Shown: in pieces, positions 52,670-63,960 of the stretch
Position numbering within the stretch: the stretch's first letter is position 1
Layout: each line of letters begins with the position of its first letter
NCBI GenBank assembly: GCA_018105865.1
Contig: CM030862.1
Coordinates: forward strand, 11,117,806 to 11,181,805
Source: Metaphire vulgaris
Lineage: Eukaryota; Annelida; Clitellata; Crassiclitellata; Megascolecidae
DNA: 64,000 bases
Reading direction: 5' to 3'
Notes under the pieces: model-generated
Database searches by the model: none
The model's input: the letters and a program-made list of their open reading frames with translations, nothing else
What the model was told of the DNA's origin: nothing
Made by a program: the position numbers and the translations under genes

Positions 52670-55292
52670 ATGGACGGGGTCGTCGACAGGGGCTCGGGCA
52701 AAGGAGGCGTCCCCGCCGATTCTCAGCCGTCGTTCGACGAGGTCGAGTTCCGCGACGGATCGACGACGAACCTCCGCCGCGACCGACCGTTCAGCGCGTC
52801 GGCGATCAGCCGTCGGAGCGCCCGCAGCACCCAGAGCAGGGCGTCCCTCAGTCCCACCCTCGTCACGTCTGACCACGCCGCCAGAACCCTCTTCGCCTAT
52901 AGGGTAAGTTATCGGCGTCGATACCGCGATTTAAACAGCGCCAGATGGCTGGCGTGATGATTGGGGCATCAGTCAATGTCGCGCAGTATAAAGTTGCTGA
53001 AGGCCAGAACTACTCTCAACCCCTAAGAGTTAGGGAAGCTTATTTGATGTAGTTCGAAATAGGGGAACCATAGGTAGGTTAAGATTTGTTATTAGGATTA
53101 GCTAACAAAGCTACATTTGGCTTGCCTATTCCAAAACTCTGTCTATGATCACACCTCTGTGATGCAGTCAGAACTTAGAAGTGAACAGATTTGGTAACAG
53201 ATTTTAGAATTTAGGGTTTGTCTTGAGACATAGAAAGTGCAGGAGCATTTTCCTGCCACCAGCATTGGGAGGATAGAATAGTTTTTAAGAAGTACACCCA
53301 ACCATAAATTTGTTTAAATTCTTGTGATGACCTTTTTTCGCTCGTAAGACTTTTTAGAACGTCAAGGAATCAAAGAACACACAAAACATTGGGGGAGGGG
53401 GGATACATGATACTATATACTCCCTTCACAAATTATTGGGTGGGACCGACCCCTGCAGCCCCTCCCCCATGATCTACACCTCTATGTGCCTGGATAATGT
53501 TTGACTCTACTATAATTGTAAAGCCAGAGGATACTTGTTGAATGGTATGTATGTGTTGTGATGACAAATGGTTGTACAGTCAGTGCTGGTGTTTATGGTG
53601 TCAATAAGAAAGCTGGAAATTTTTCTGTCTGTTAAAACGCTCTACAGAACACATTTTCATTGATTGATTGATTGATTAATTAATTATAACCAGGCTCGAG
53701 CTCATAATAAAAAGATTAATTCCAGGCACTGGTCTCATTTGACTATTTGATATCCGGGTGTTATTTTCTAGCTGGCCATTGATTTTGTTAAAAGATTTAT
53801 TGGATGAAATCAAGGGAGATGTTTGCTGGATTGAATGACAGGTGATGCTTTGTAAATAAAAATAGTTGTTGTTTAGTTCAGCTATTCGAATGCTGCAGTG
53901 GTTTTTTTAAACGTTGATCGTGTGTTATTGCAGTCGGGTATTATTGAAACAGCAGTTGACTCATGTAAGACATCTGTGCTTATTGATCTGGATGGAGAAG
54001 TCAAGGGATTCTGGTTACTCACAGAGTAGGCATTTCATTTGGATTCCTTTTCTCAGATTTCTTAAGTAAGTAAGTAAATCTCGTGAATTTATGTAGCATT
54101 TTCAAAGGTATTAGTGCCACAGTACGGTAGTTGCTTATTCTGGTTTTGTTTCGGTAGCTGTTTGAGATTGAGCTTGAATAGGAACAAGATTTAAAGAAGT
54201 TGTGTTGTTATCTTGTCATCTTGTGCATCTGGTTTTGTCAGATAAGCGATTTTGCCGCACTTGTAAATCTTTTTGGATTTTGATCGCTTGTATTCAGGAT
54301 TGACCATTGGGATTTGGAGAAAGAGAGACTGGTTTTGTTGACAACAAACACTCTGCTGATCATAAAGTACGACTTCATCGCACTTTCCGTTGGAAAATTC
54401 AAGAGAATTCTCCTCAACAGTATCAACCGCGTACAGATTGGAGATCTGACCTATCCTCCGTACTCTGTCATGCCGTACGTTGGCTTTGACTATCAGAAAT
54501 GATGTTTTGTGTTCTTTATGACCATGTTTCCCGTGAAAATGAAATGCTTCTGAATTCTTCCACTTATGTGGTTCAATTTTTTTGTTGCAGTGCAAATTGA
54601 AAACAAGTAAATGTCCATAGTATTTATTATGTGTTTTTGAAGTAACTAACCTATAGAATTAGAATGACTTGGGTTTAGAAGCAGCTAGTTGCAAACCAGT
54701 TGCATAGCATTGAACTGCAGGACCCATGACTCACTCTTACTTTATGGCCTTCTAAACTCTTATTGGCCCCCATAATTTATTCTTAAGCAGAATATTTTTA
54801 TAGTGCCTCTTGTCCATAGTATTTATTATGTGTTTTTTAAGTAACTAACCTATAGAATGACTCAGTACTTTAATAACTCAGAAGTGCTCTCGCTGTGATT
54901 ACTGAATAACAACAAAGAGATGAGTACTACAAAAGTACAGTACTACTCAATTACTTGAAGGTGATCTCCGGATAGTATGATACTGAAATCTGCCACAGTG
55001 TGTTGCATAGCCATATGAATAATGCATTGGTTTGCTTAATTTTGCCACATACATATTAAAAGTAGGAATTATAGGCTAGTTGATCTGACTGTACTTGTTC
55101 TTGAAAATTGAATTTCTACTGTGGTGCTTAGGGTTGAAGTTGATTTTTTTTTCTTGAATAACTTATGTTTGTTTTAGTTCTGTAATCTTTAAAAAATATT
55201 TGTTACTTGTGATCAGAATTACTGATCCTTTACATGTAGCGTAAATGGTACATTGTATCGAATGCATATTACCGGTAGGCTTAACAGTTTTC

Positions 55293-55358
<66 letters not shown>

Positions 55359-55955
55359 TACTACTAGACAATTTCTTCAGTGCAATAGACAAGACCAAGG
55401 TCCAAGACAAGAACACTTAACAACAAATGAGATGTGAATGTTAGTCAGGATTGATGAATCTGTCTCCTACTGCAAAATATATTAACTTTGGCAAATGCAA
55501 AATCTTTTTTAATACGTTTTATGCATATACTTAACCAGCTAGATGAACAGATGAATAATATGTAACTAATTTTAATAATAACTATTAACAATTATTTTTA
55601 TTTTTGTTGTAGTTCCAGGCAGCACGGCGGCCTGCGTATTTACTGGACTAAAGACGAGCCGACGTTTGCGCAGAAATGGAATCCGTTTGACGACAGTCTT
55701 GGATACACTACGATAACGCATCATCTGCTGATATACAACGAAAAGGAAAAGGAGACCGCCATCTACGATGTCGGCGACCTGGCGGACTCGGTCATCAGTG
55801 CCGTCGGTGACGCTCGTAAGCGCGGAGGAGTCTCCGAGGCGTTGAGGGTCGAGGAGGTCGCCATCGAGATAGAGTCGTACGCAAGCTTTTCTTCGCTGGT
55901 CTTTAACCAGAGTCACCTCGGCTTCAATATGGAAAGAGGGGGCATTAGCTTCTAG
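52670..55955 (+). CDS. TPRG1L: TPRG1L/TPRG1 family protein (hSac2 domain; Mover homolog)
   Basis: Four exons, 52670-52903, 53934-54025, 54298-54474 and 55613-55955; phases close; 281 aa (human TPRG1L about 270). Diagnostic matches: VKGFWLLTEIDHWDLEKER across the exon 2/3 splice, LVLLTTNTLLIIKYDFIAL, LTYPPYSVMP, GLRIYWTKDEPTFAQKWNPF, and a C-terminus ending LGFNMERGGISF. The first exon encodes a GC-rich Arg/Ser tail before DHAARTLFAYR. In vertebrates the protein is a synaptic-vesicle-associated regulator (Mover); its homology domain is related to that of the Sac2 phosphatase, without the catalytic domain. An in-frame ATG at 52574 exists, but it is next to a TTAC-repeat transposon tail, so I chose 52670. 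Intron 3 contains a long ATT microsatellite. Confidence 0.92.
54064..54170 (-). mobile_element. LINE 3' end with (TTAC)n tail in TPRG1L intron
   Basis: AAGTAAGTAAGTAAATCTCG then TTATGTAGCATTTTC; starts 38 bp after the exon 2 donor. An (ATT)n tract occupies 55,294-55,356 in the next intron. Confidence 0.6.
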
Positions 55956-56729
55956 TGACCTGCTGTGTTAATTATAATTGAATCGATGCAATTTGGCTAT
56001 CGCTTCGTTCCAATTATCGCAGTTGTTTATTAATTAATTTCGTGCAGATTTTAATCAGAATAATATTTTAATGCGTGTTGTCGGTCTGCTTTTTGTAATC
56101 TCTGATCGCTTGGAAGTTGGAACGATCGGTTTGTGCAAGTTGATTGTCCGAGAGTTTTCTTTTTGCCTGATGCTTTTCTTCTCTCTAAAGTGCTGAATAC
56201 TGAAAATTTTGTGTCCAGATGTGATTTTTTATTCCAGTACAGTGGAACCTTAATTTACATCTTTTGTTGATATCTCTTTATCATCTTGTGCCAATTATAA
56301 TATTGTTGTCTGTATTATTGTATTTTTCCGAAATTATTGGATTAACAGAAAGGTCTGATATTGTATCTTGTTTTCTTTAGATTTGGGTAACTTTCTAGTA
56401 TCTATTAGGATTCTGAGTTATTTCGTTCCGCTATTGCTATGTATTGTTGAGTATAGATTTTTTGAATGATTGCAGGAAAATCTTGAACTGTATGAGCTTT
56501 GACCCGTTGAGTGCGTGTTGTTCGTAACACATATATACTGTACCGTAGACACCATACATTCGCCTGCAGCAAAAGGGTTAATTGACATAATGCTTCTATT
56601 TTTGGATTACACTAAATATTAAAATATATGAGCACTGATAGTACTTGTGCTGATGCGATATAATAGTTATTCTATTACATAAATTCCTACAGAGATTTTA
56701 CAATTGTAACTGTATGCGTGTAACCACTA

Positions 56730-56735
56730 AATAAA
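56730..56735 (+). terminator. TPRG1L: Poly(A) signal for TPRG1L
   Basis: AATAAA about 775 bp after the stop, in AT-rich, otherwise unique 3' sequence. Part of this 3' region is duplicated about 1.06 kb downstream. Confidence 0.5.
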
Positions 56736-56975
56736 TGTGTTGTCATTTTATCGGACAGTTGAGCTCACTTAAATGTTGTATGCATTGCTTTGTTAATAGC
56801 AACCTGACCAAGATATGCAGGTGACATCAATTGCAGTATATTGTGTGGCTAATTACTGTAGTAGCCCTGTGCGTGTGCAGGATGCACTTTAAATGGGCTC
56901 GACTGTATTTGTTGTGTTTTTTCCTGCAGCATTATCCATGACCAGATATTACTGTAGATGTTGATTTGCTTTATT

Positions 56976-57167
56976 CAGTGGCGTAGCCACGGGGGGGGGG
57001 GTTAAAACTCCTCTTGGACGGTGGGAAAAAAATTTTTAAAATGTATTTCTATGCAATTTTTGTTTTTTGAGGCAATTTTTGGCGATTTTGGGGGTGAAAC
57101 CCCCCTTGGCAGTTATCAACGAACTTTTTTTCACCCCCCCCCTTCGGATATCCTGGCTACGCCACTG
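56976..57167. mobile_element. hAT-type MITE, CAGTGGCGTAGCCA ends
   Basis: 192 bp with an exact 8-bp duplication GCTTTATT (56,968-56,975, 57,168-57,175). Confidence 0.92.
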
Positions 57168-57728
57168 GCTTTATTTATTATTACTTCCAATTGTGTATCA
57201 GTTCATTCATCAGAGAACACTTATTTTGTTCTTTTAAAATTAATTGCTGTTTCTAAAGACTTTCGATGTTGTGTCCAGATGTGATTTTTTATTCCAGTAC
57301 AATGGAACCTTAATTTACATCTTTTGTTGATATCTCTTTATCATCTTGTGCTAATTATAATATTGTTGTCTGTATTATTGTATTTTCTGAAATTATTGGA
57401 TGAACAGAAAGGTCTGATATTGTATCTTGTTTTCTTTAACTCGGCTAATAGAGGTGCTATACAAATATCCTGTCACATTACTTTGCATTGAATCAGATGT
57501 TGATATGGAATGGAATCATTGGTCTTTTGTTAAATGTAAAACCAAAATATAGGCTGTTAATTTCAGGAGACCATGCTAGCATTTGAAGGAAGTAAAACCT
57601 CTTGTATTTACATTGTATGGTGTTACTTTAATTCCTAAACACTTAAGGTTTGGAGTGGCAACTTCTAAGCATAAGGGCCAAATTTTGTTCGTTAACCTGG
57701 ACGAGTCTAGTTGCCTAGATTCTCTAGA

Positions 57729-57729
<1 letters not shown>

Positions 57730-57782
<53 letters not shown>
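57730..57782. repeat. (AAT)n microsatellite next to SINE-tail fragment
   Basis: AAT tract followed by GTGATTTTAAGT. A partial MITE end (GGTCTAGAATAAACACTG) lies at 57,909-57,928. Confidence 0.92.
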
Positions 57783-57783
<1 letters not shown>

Positions 57784-58132
57784 TGATTTTAAGTCAGTGA
57801 CTATTCTAACTACCTAGACATTGGGGAGTTTAAAATTGGTGGGGGCAGAAATTGGGGAGGTCATACTACTTGCCAAAATGTCAATAATTGGGGGGGATTC
57901 CACCAGAGAAGGTCTAGAATAAACACTGATTTTAAGTGGTTTAGAAGGCCTGTGTGAAAACCACTATTGTGCATTAAAGTGCTGGGATCAGCAGTCAATG
58001 GGAATGGGGGTACGGGCCCCCTGTAAAGCCGCCTCTGAGCTTGAATGATTTTAATTTGGAGTGTCATCGGTTGATGCTTCGGTGCATTATGGCGCTATAG
58101 AAGTTAAATATGAGATAATACAATGGCTTCGA

Positions 58133-58389
58133 CTAGTAGTAGTCTAGTAGACTAGTAGTAATAGCCAAAGTAATAGCGACGCTGGCATGCGCCACCTGGC
58201 GAATGAAACCTGTCCGAAACAGTAGACGGCGTAAAGTAAATATCTCTTGGGAGATTCGGAACGGAGGTGTTTGATGACGAAACAACCTGGCACAGTCCCA
58301 CCTCCCGCCCCTCATCCTCTCGTCGGCCGTGGTCGAAGAAGATGTCGACCGGCGCTAGATACTTCCGTGAATGGCGTGAAACTTTTCAG
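58133..58389 (+). promoter_or_regulatory. Probable first untranslated exon/promoter of the PI3K regulatory gene
   Basis: A GC- and CpG-rich unique patch ending in a good donor (TTTTCAG|GTAATC at 58390). A possible acceptor (TTTAG at 59721-59725) lies 29 nt before the start codon at 59755. The exon contains ATGs in short frames; whether they are used is unknown. Inferred only. Confidence 0.4.
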
Positions 58390-59082
58390 GTAATCGTCGG
58401 CGTAGTAAAATTCGCGACGATGTTGCGAGCGATCGCAACGACGAGCGAACCTTTTGTCACGGCCCTGTCTTAGGCGACCTCGGATCCCAGAAAGCTAGCG
58501 TTTTGGGATGGGATGGGATCATGCGATCGTTTATATCCAGCGGTGCGGATGTGATTTGGCGGTGGACTTTTTTCCTCCTGAATTTTTCGTTTATTTATAC
58601 TTGTTTGTAGTGTTAGTAGTAGTGGTGGTAGTGTTGGTAGTAGTAGCAGTGGTAGTGGTGGTGGTGTTAGTAGTAATAGTCGTAGTAGTCGTAGTAGTCG
58701 TAGTGTTTGTTGTGGTTATTAGTGATATTGAGGCTGCTGCAATTTATGTGAATGAGTTGTTCTTTCTGCAGTTGTTTTGGTGGTCGGTTCTGTTTAATTT
58801 AATTTGTTCATTCGAAATTCTCTTTGCCTGTGATGGTTCCAAATGCCTGTGGTTTGGGTTTGGTTGAGACAATTAAGCATGCATGCAGTTGGGCTGCTTG
58901 GAGTCACTGACACGTTATCTTCTACAGCGATTAAAAAAGTTTGCTGTTCATGCAGTTCTAGCATGCACATGTGCTGATTAACTTGGGACATTTTTGGGTT
59001 GATTTCCAGTATGAGGTGACTCATTATCTTGAGTTTTCAGTACTTATGACTGGTCTCTAACCATGATGGTTGATCTCAAATT

Positions 59083-59122
<40 letters not shown>

Positions 59123-59250
59123 TGATTTTAAGTGGTTTAGGAGGCTAAGTAAGCCTGTGTGAAAACCACTGAAATGTAACTCCCAGTAGGGGAATTGAAC
59201 CCCGGTCTCCCGCGTGACAGGCGGGGATACTGACCACTATACATATGGTC
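59083..59250 (-). mobile_element. tRNA-Asp-derived SINE
   Basis: The minus strand has an Asp-type head (TATAGTGGTCAGTATCCCCG, anticodon loop with GTC, T arm GGTTCAATTCC). A body, TTTTCACACAGGCTTACTTAG, and AAATCACATTATTATTATT tail follow. The 5' acceptor strand does not pair, so it is not a functional tRNA. LINE-like sequence (WNSLPESV) adjoins on the same strand up to 59,560. Confidence 0.78.
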
Positions 59251-59754
59251 ATAAACAATACCTGTGCAGGAAAAGTACATGAGCAAGTATTTTCCTCATA
59301 AAAATGCAGCTTTAGTGCCTCAGAAATGGCAGACATGAGTCTAATTACACATACAGTCTGTTCTATTATGAGGCATGCTTGTATATGTATGCACAGTAAG
59401 TCAAAGGTTACAGATTCTGGGAGAGAGTTCCATAGGTATGGATTCCCACGGGTAATGGATCTCTCGCGTAGCTTCACGGTCTTGAGTGGAGGAGAGAGAC
59501 ATACAACAATAGCCGTGTACTGGACTAGGACCTTTTGATTGACTGGTTGAGACTGCATTGCAAAAGCCCGAATTTCATGCCTCTTTGATCACCGCTGAAG
59601 AATTGTCTTTTTTCATTTACTATTGACGCATCTTGTTTAGGTTGTTGAGTGTTTCCCAATTAGGCGGATGAGTTCTGTGAAAAACTATTTGTTTAGCTTA
59701 ATCATAGCTGTGTGTACTGATTTAGGAAGCATCAGCAGTGAAAGCTAGGCAGAT

Positions 59755-61242
59755 ATGAGTTCTGCAAGGTTTGTATTGTACCGTGCGCAGTTTGACTATA
59801 CGCCTCCATCTGACCAAGAAAACCAATTCATTGCATTTTCTGAGGGCGATATTCTTGAAGTAGAAAGGCCAATCAAAGATCTGCAAGGCACGGAGGAAAA
59901 TCCCAAAGGTTAGTGTTTGATTGTATGGTTTTTACCTCTTTAGAAGATCTAGGTATGGTTATGCAACAAGAATTTAGTACTATCGACAGAATGATCGGCA
60001 GGGTTATTTCTAGGATTATCAATTTGGGGGTGTCGGTCTCAAATTGGGGGGGGGGGGTGTTGGAGGGTGTTAGGGGTGCATCTCAGGCTCGGATTGAGAA
60101 AAATTTGGGGGTGTCGGTCTCAAATCAGTCTACCTTAAGGCTTTTTATTTGATTTATATGTGGTTATATTTTTTTCATAATCATTTATTATTTCCAAAGA
60201 ATATGTGGTATATGTTGTTTATAGTTTAAGATTTATACCCCCTTCCCAATATTTATACCCCAAATCAAAGTCTTGGCTACGCCCTTGCATATGGCTTAGA
60301 TCCGATGTGTACCCGATCATTTAACCCTTGAACCGCCATAAACAAGTATACTCAGTTTGAATTGCATATAGATCCAAAGTATGTGACAGTTTAAGGGTTA
60401 ACCACTGTCTTTGTTGCATAAACCTTTACTGATGATTATATCGGGTGGCTTCTGTCTGAAACGGACATGTTTTAAAGACGATCTTTTGCATTTTTCTTAG
60501 TTCATATTTTTTCCTTAGGAATTGTTATTAATCTGAGATGCTGACAGCAACATCATAGCAAGCATTTGATCAGACAAAATATGGTGAATCAAAAACATTC
60601 CCTTGACATTAAACTGTGCTTGACAGCAGTGGCGGCTCCACAGGGGGGCCCGTGCCCCCCAAGTGGCCCCCCTGTTGGGACCCTATACTTAATACTACAT
60701 ACCTAACAACAAATGGTTGGCCCCCATGATTAGAAGTTGCCACCCCAACGCCCCCTCCCCCCACTTGCCAAATCCTGGAGCCGCCACTGCTTGACAGTGT
60801 TGTTGCTAAAGATTTTGCATATATTTGGCCCAATTTATTAACAGAAAAAATGAACTGGTAATTTCATTTATGTCTAGAGGATTTCGTGCTTTGAACTTGC
60901 ATTAACCCCTTAACCGTGTATTTAACTGTAACTCAATTTAAAATGGACGGATATATCCGGGATCCCCAGTTAAGGGGTTAAAGACTGTCTGTTGTTGATT
61001 TCGTTTCAAACCAAATCCAGGTTGGCTGTATGGAAGAAATCAAAAGACAAACGCGGAGGGCCTGTTTCCATGCGACGACTTTGTGAAGCGCCTCTCGGAT
61101 GCGGAAAACGAAGCGTCGACGCCACAGAAGTCGACGCCACAGAAGCCGACGCCTAAGCCTCGAAATAAACCGCGCCTCTCCATGAACGGCGCGGCCATCA
61201 GGCCTAACAGCGATGAACCGGTCTATACCGTTATACAGCACG
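59755..61242 (+). CDS. PIK3R1: PI3-kinase p85-type regulatory subunit, 5' part (SH3 domain), runs off the window
   Basis: Exons 59755-59908 and 61021-61242, phase 1 at both donors; 125 residues visible. The SH3 domain (about 5-78) carries YRAQFDY (the ALYDY position), FSEGDILEV, an insert before GWLYGRN, and GLFPCDDFVKRL. The long n-Src loop insert before the GW is a mark of p85 SH3 domains. A TPKPTPKPR-type proline/lysine stretch follows, as after the p85 SH3. Expected RhoGAP, SH2 and iSH2 parts would lie beyond 64,000; I found no further exon between 61,243 and 64,000. The intron carries three transposable elements. Another SH3 adaptor cannot be excluded from two exons, and the paralog is not fixed. 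Confidence 0.6.
60000..60290. mobile_element. Decayed MITE of the CAGGG/CCAAATCAAA family
   Basis: CAGGGTTATTTCTAGG at the left, TATACCCCAAATCAAAGTC and TTGGCTACGCCCTTG at the right. The interior contains a short direct repeat (TTTGGGGGTGTCGGTCTCAAA). No matching target duplication. Confidence 0.55.
60325..60397. mobile_element. TTAA-type MITE, second family
   Basis: Ends CCCTTGAACCGCC and GACAGTTTAAGGG between TTAA 60,321-60,324 and 60,398-60,401. Interior unlike the CCCCTTAACTGGG family. Confidence 0.7.
60627..60789. mobile_element. hAT-type MITE family A, copy 6
   Basis: 163 bp (internally shortened) with an exact 8-bp duplication CTTGACAG (60,619-60,626, 60,790-60,797). Confidence 0.92.
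60906..60977. mobile_element. TTAA-type MITE, copy 7
   Basis: 72 bp between TTAA 60,902-60,905 and 60,978-60,981, ending 43 bp before the second SH3 exon. Confidence 0.88.
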
Positions 61243-61483
61243 GTTAGTCTCTTCGGACACTGTGTTCGCATAGAAGTTTTGATAAATTGTGCTGTTTTAG
61301 CAAAAAGTTAAAAGGTTTCCAGCTTTTTTCATATGTGATGTCATGTGTAAGCTAGCGGTCACTGATGAAAGCTGCCCTGTGATATTTCGTCATAGATTTT
61401 GATGAGCTGCAAACAAATTATTTTTGCAGATCTATGACAGTTACTTAAGTTCTTTCAATATTTAGATACCAAGATACATTTAA

Positions 61484-61555
61484 CCCCTTTACTGGGAACC
61501 CCGGATATATCCGTCCATTTTACATTGAGTTACAGTTAAATACACGGTTAAGGGG
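61484..61555. mobile_element. TTAA-type MITE, copy 8
   Basis: 72 bp between TTAA 61,480-61,483 and 61,556-61,559, inverted relative to copy 7 only 500 bp away. Confidence 0.88.
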
Positions 61556-61964
61556 TTAATTCATTTGGTGTTTTTTTAACAATAAAGTGACACACTAAGA
61601 ATTTTGCAAGCAATCCAACTTGAAATTACCAGTAGATTAGTTATGGCTTGTAGTAGCCAATGTAATTTTATTTCATGGGCGTAGAATTTTTTTTTTTTAG
61701 GGTAGAGGTACAATTTCTGTGGGATTCATTAAGTCATTTCCAAGTTTTTAATTTGTCTATCCATTCTTAAGTTTAAAGTGTAGGCATTTTGAAATTCAGT
61801 GAGATGCATGCAGCTAATGCATTTGACTCCAAAAGGAATTGGTCTCTGAGAGTGAAGTGGTCAAGACTGCCAATGATTTTTGTTTGGAGTGCAGTAATAT
61901 AATTTAATGTGGCATAATATTTGTATAGTACCTCTCCTGAAGAATCGCTCAGAGGTACAGTGAT

Positions 61965-61991
61965 GATGATGATGATTATTATTATTATTAT

Positions 61992-62050
<59 letters not shown>

Positions 62051-62097
62051 TTAGTATTATTATTATTATTTGTTGAAAGTTCCACAGAAGGTGACTG

Positions 62098-62146
<49 letters not shown>

Positions 62147-62195
62147 TGTTGAAAGTTCCGCAGAAGGCAACTGCATTATTGTGTTATTATTATTA

Positions 62196-62245
<50 letters not shown>
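61965..62245. repeat. (ATT)n/(AGT)n array with repeated TTGTTGAAAGTTCC spacer
   Basis: GAT, ATT and AGT tracts. The spacer TTGTTGAAAGTTCCRCAGAAG occurs at about 62,071 and 62,146, so the array has expanded as a ~75-bp unit. Confidence 0.9.
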
Positions 62246-62246
<1 letters not shown>

Positions 62247-62526
62247 CAACTTGATTCAAAGACACTGAGTCATATTCCTGTGAAACTTTGTAGCTTCACA
62301 GATTAGAATTACTTGTGCATGGGCGTTAGAATATATTTGATTCAGTGCAGTTTTGCGGCTGTTATTTTGAATTTCTATGTTACACTGATTTGGACACTGC
62401 AACTTTGCGCCCAAATGATGAAGAAGACTGCGGTTGTTTTGAACATTACCGGTAATTAGTTATTTGCCATTACATGCGGAACCTCTAGGAACTGTTACCA
62501 TGTTAATTGAGCCTAAATTGGAACTA

Positions 62527-62716
62527 CAGTGGATCCCACTTAATCGCATACCGCTTAATTTTATAACCCGCATAATCACATAACAACATGAAAACCCGAA
62601 CCAATGTTTTGTGCGTACAATTCATTATCGGACGTCCCGGCTATTCGCATAGCCCAGTTAATCGCATTTATAAGCAAGGCTTGCACGGCACCTATGCAAT
62701 TAAGCGGGTTCCACTG
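62527..62716. mobile_element. pogo/Tc1-like MITE, copy 2 (inverted)
   Basis: 190 bp, CAGTGGATCCCACTTAATCG to GCGGGTTCCACTG, flanked by TA (62,525-62,526, 62,717-62,718); same length as copy 1. Confidence 0.86.
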
Positions 62717-62752
62717 TAGTAGAGAGCTTTTTCTATTTCTGGGCCAAAAATC

Positions 62753-62755
<3 letters not shown>

Positions 62756-62816
<61 letters not shown>

Positions 62817-63010
62817 TGTGAGATCTTCGAATAAACTGAGCATTTTCAGATCTAGGCTTATAACACATCTCTTCCAATGAGCATTTCCTGGATGGTCTGT
62901 CTTGCTGTTACCCTCTGACTGACTGGAATGACCTGGTCTTTTGCGGATGGATTTGAAGTACCATCGATTGATACCCTTGAGTATTAGAAATGGTGCTATA
63001 GAAGTGCACA

Positions 63011-63061
<51 letters not shown>
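62756..63061 (+). mobile_element. (CT)n tract and LINE 3' end with (ATT)n tail
   Basis: (CT)n at 62,756-62,812. Then decayed FRSRLITHLF-type coding end, a 3' UTR with GATTTGAAGTACCATCGATT, ATGGTGCTATAGAAGTGCAC, and (ATT)n to 63,061. From 63,062 to 63,620 nothing is recognisable. Confidence 0.7.
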
Positions 63062-63639
63062 TAGTAGTGAGTAAAAGTATGTTGTAGATATGCTGGGGAA
63101 TTTTGTTTTGCCTTATTAATTATATATGATTGCATGGTGGTTAATTTTCAGTATTGTTTGATTACTGGAAATCAAATTGCAGGATGAAATATTTTATCCT
63201 GTACTATTTGAATTTGAAATTACGTTAAGTTGGATCGTATTAACTTCCTTGATGTGGTAGCAACCAGTTGCCTTCATTAATTACGCTCACTTGTTGATTT
63301 TGTTTCTATAATTGGAAATCCTTGAATCAGGTATCAAGCTTTGGTATCCCGATTCTATGTTATTTTTTGTATATTCTTTGTTGCTTAATTTCACTTTTCT
63401 ACAAGTATTTGATGAAGAATAAATGAAAAGAATAATTATGACCACTTGTCATAATTATTATTTATATTGATAATTATATATTTTGTTATTTGACAAAATT
63501 GTATTTTATGGTAGTTGTCTTTTTTTCTGTTAGAATTTGTCCAGTAATAGTAAATTAATTTAATTAAAAATATGTGCCCAGCCATATTATGTTGTTGGTG
63601 CCTCTGCAGTTTAAACCTCTACATTGATTTCTGAATTTT

Positions 63640-63960
63640 TGGAAAGTATTAGTGACCATGGTTTTCCACTTTGTTCGATCTTGACATCCTCAAGATTATT
63701 AATTCGATGTTGTTCTTTACTCCCTCAATTCCTTCTCGTAGGCAGTCTACGTACACTGTGGGTGTTTCTCTGCCTTTCTCTCGCTCTTTTCTCTTCCACT
63801 TTTCCGGTTACTGCCAAATGCTCCAGGTCTTCCTTCCTCATTATGTGTCCAATGAAGGGAAGCTACCTTTTTTTAATGATTACCATCAGACTTCTTTTTA
63901 TTCTAAATTCATTTAAGCTCTTTCATTGGTTTTCTTTTCCATCCAACCACCACTGTTACC
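63640..63960 (-). mobile_element. LINE reverse transcriptase C-terminal fragment
   Basis: Minus-strand sequence parallels 21,525-21,855: NEEGRPGAFGSNRKSGREKS region and the AATGAAAGAG 3' part, with frameshifts. Confidence 0.68.

Larger units (their letters stand above)
56207..57437. repeat. Direct duplication, ~170-bp blocks 1.06 kb apart
   Basis: 56,207-56,381 and 57,269-57,437 are nearly identical (shared GTGTCCAGATGTGATTTTTT, GAACAGAAAGGTCTG). The space between contains the end of the TPRG1L transcript region and a hAT MITE. Confidence 0.88.

Noticed and set aside
54191..54595. 134-codon minus-strand frame across TPRG1L exon 3
   Set aside because: Antisense shadow of a conserved exon whose plus-strand product matches TPRG1L residue by residue.
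58508..58867. 119-codon Val-rich frame
   Set aside because: Encoded by GTA/GTG/GTT simple repeat within a probable intron of the SH3 gene; no conservation signal visible.
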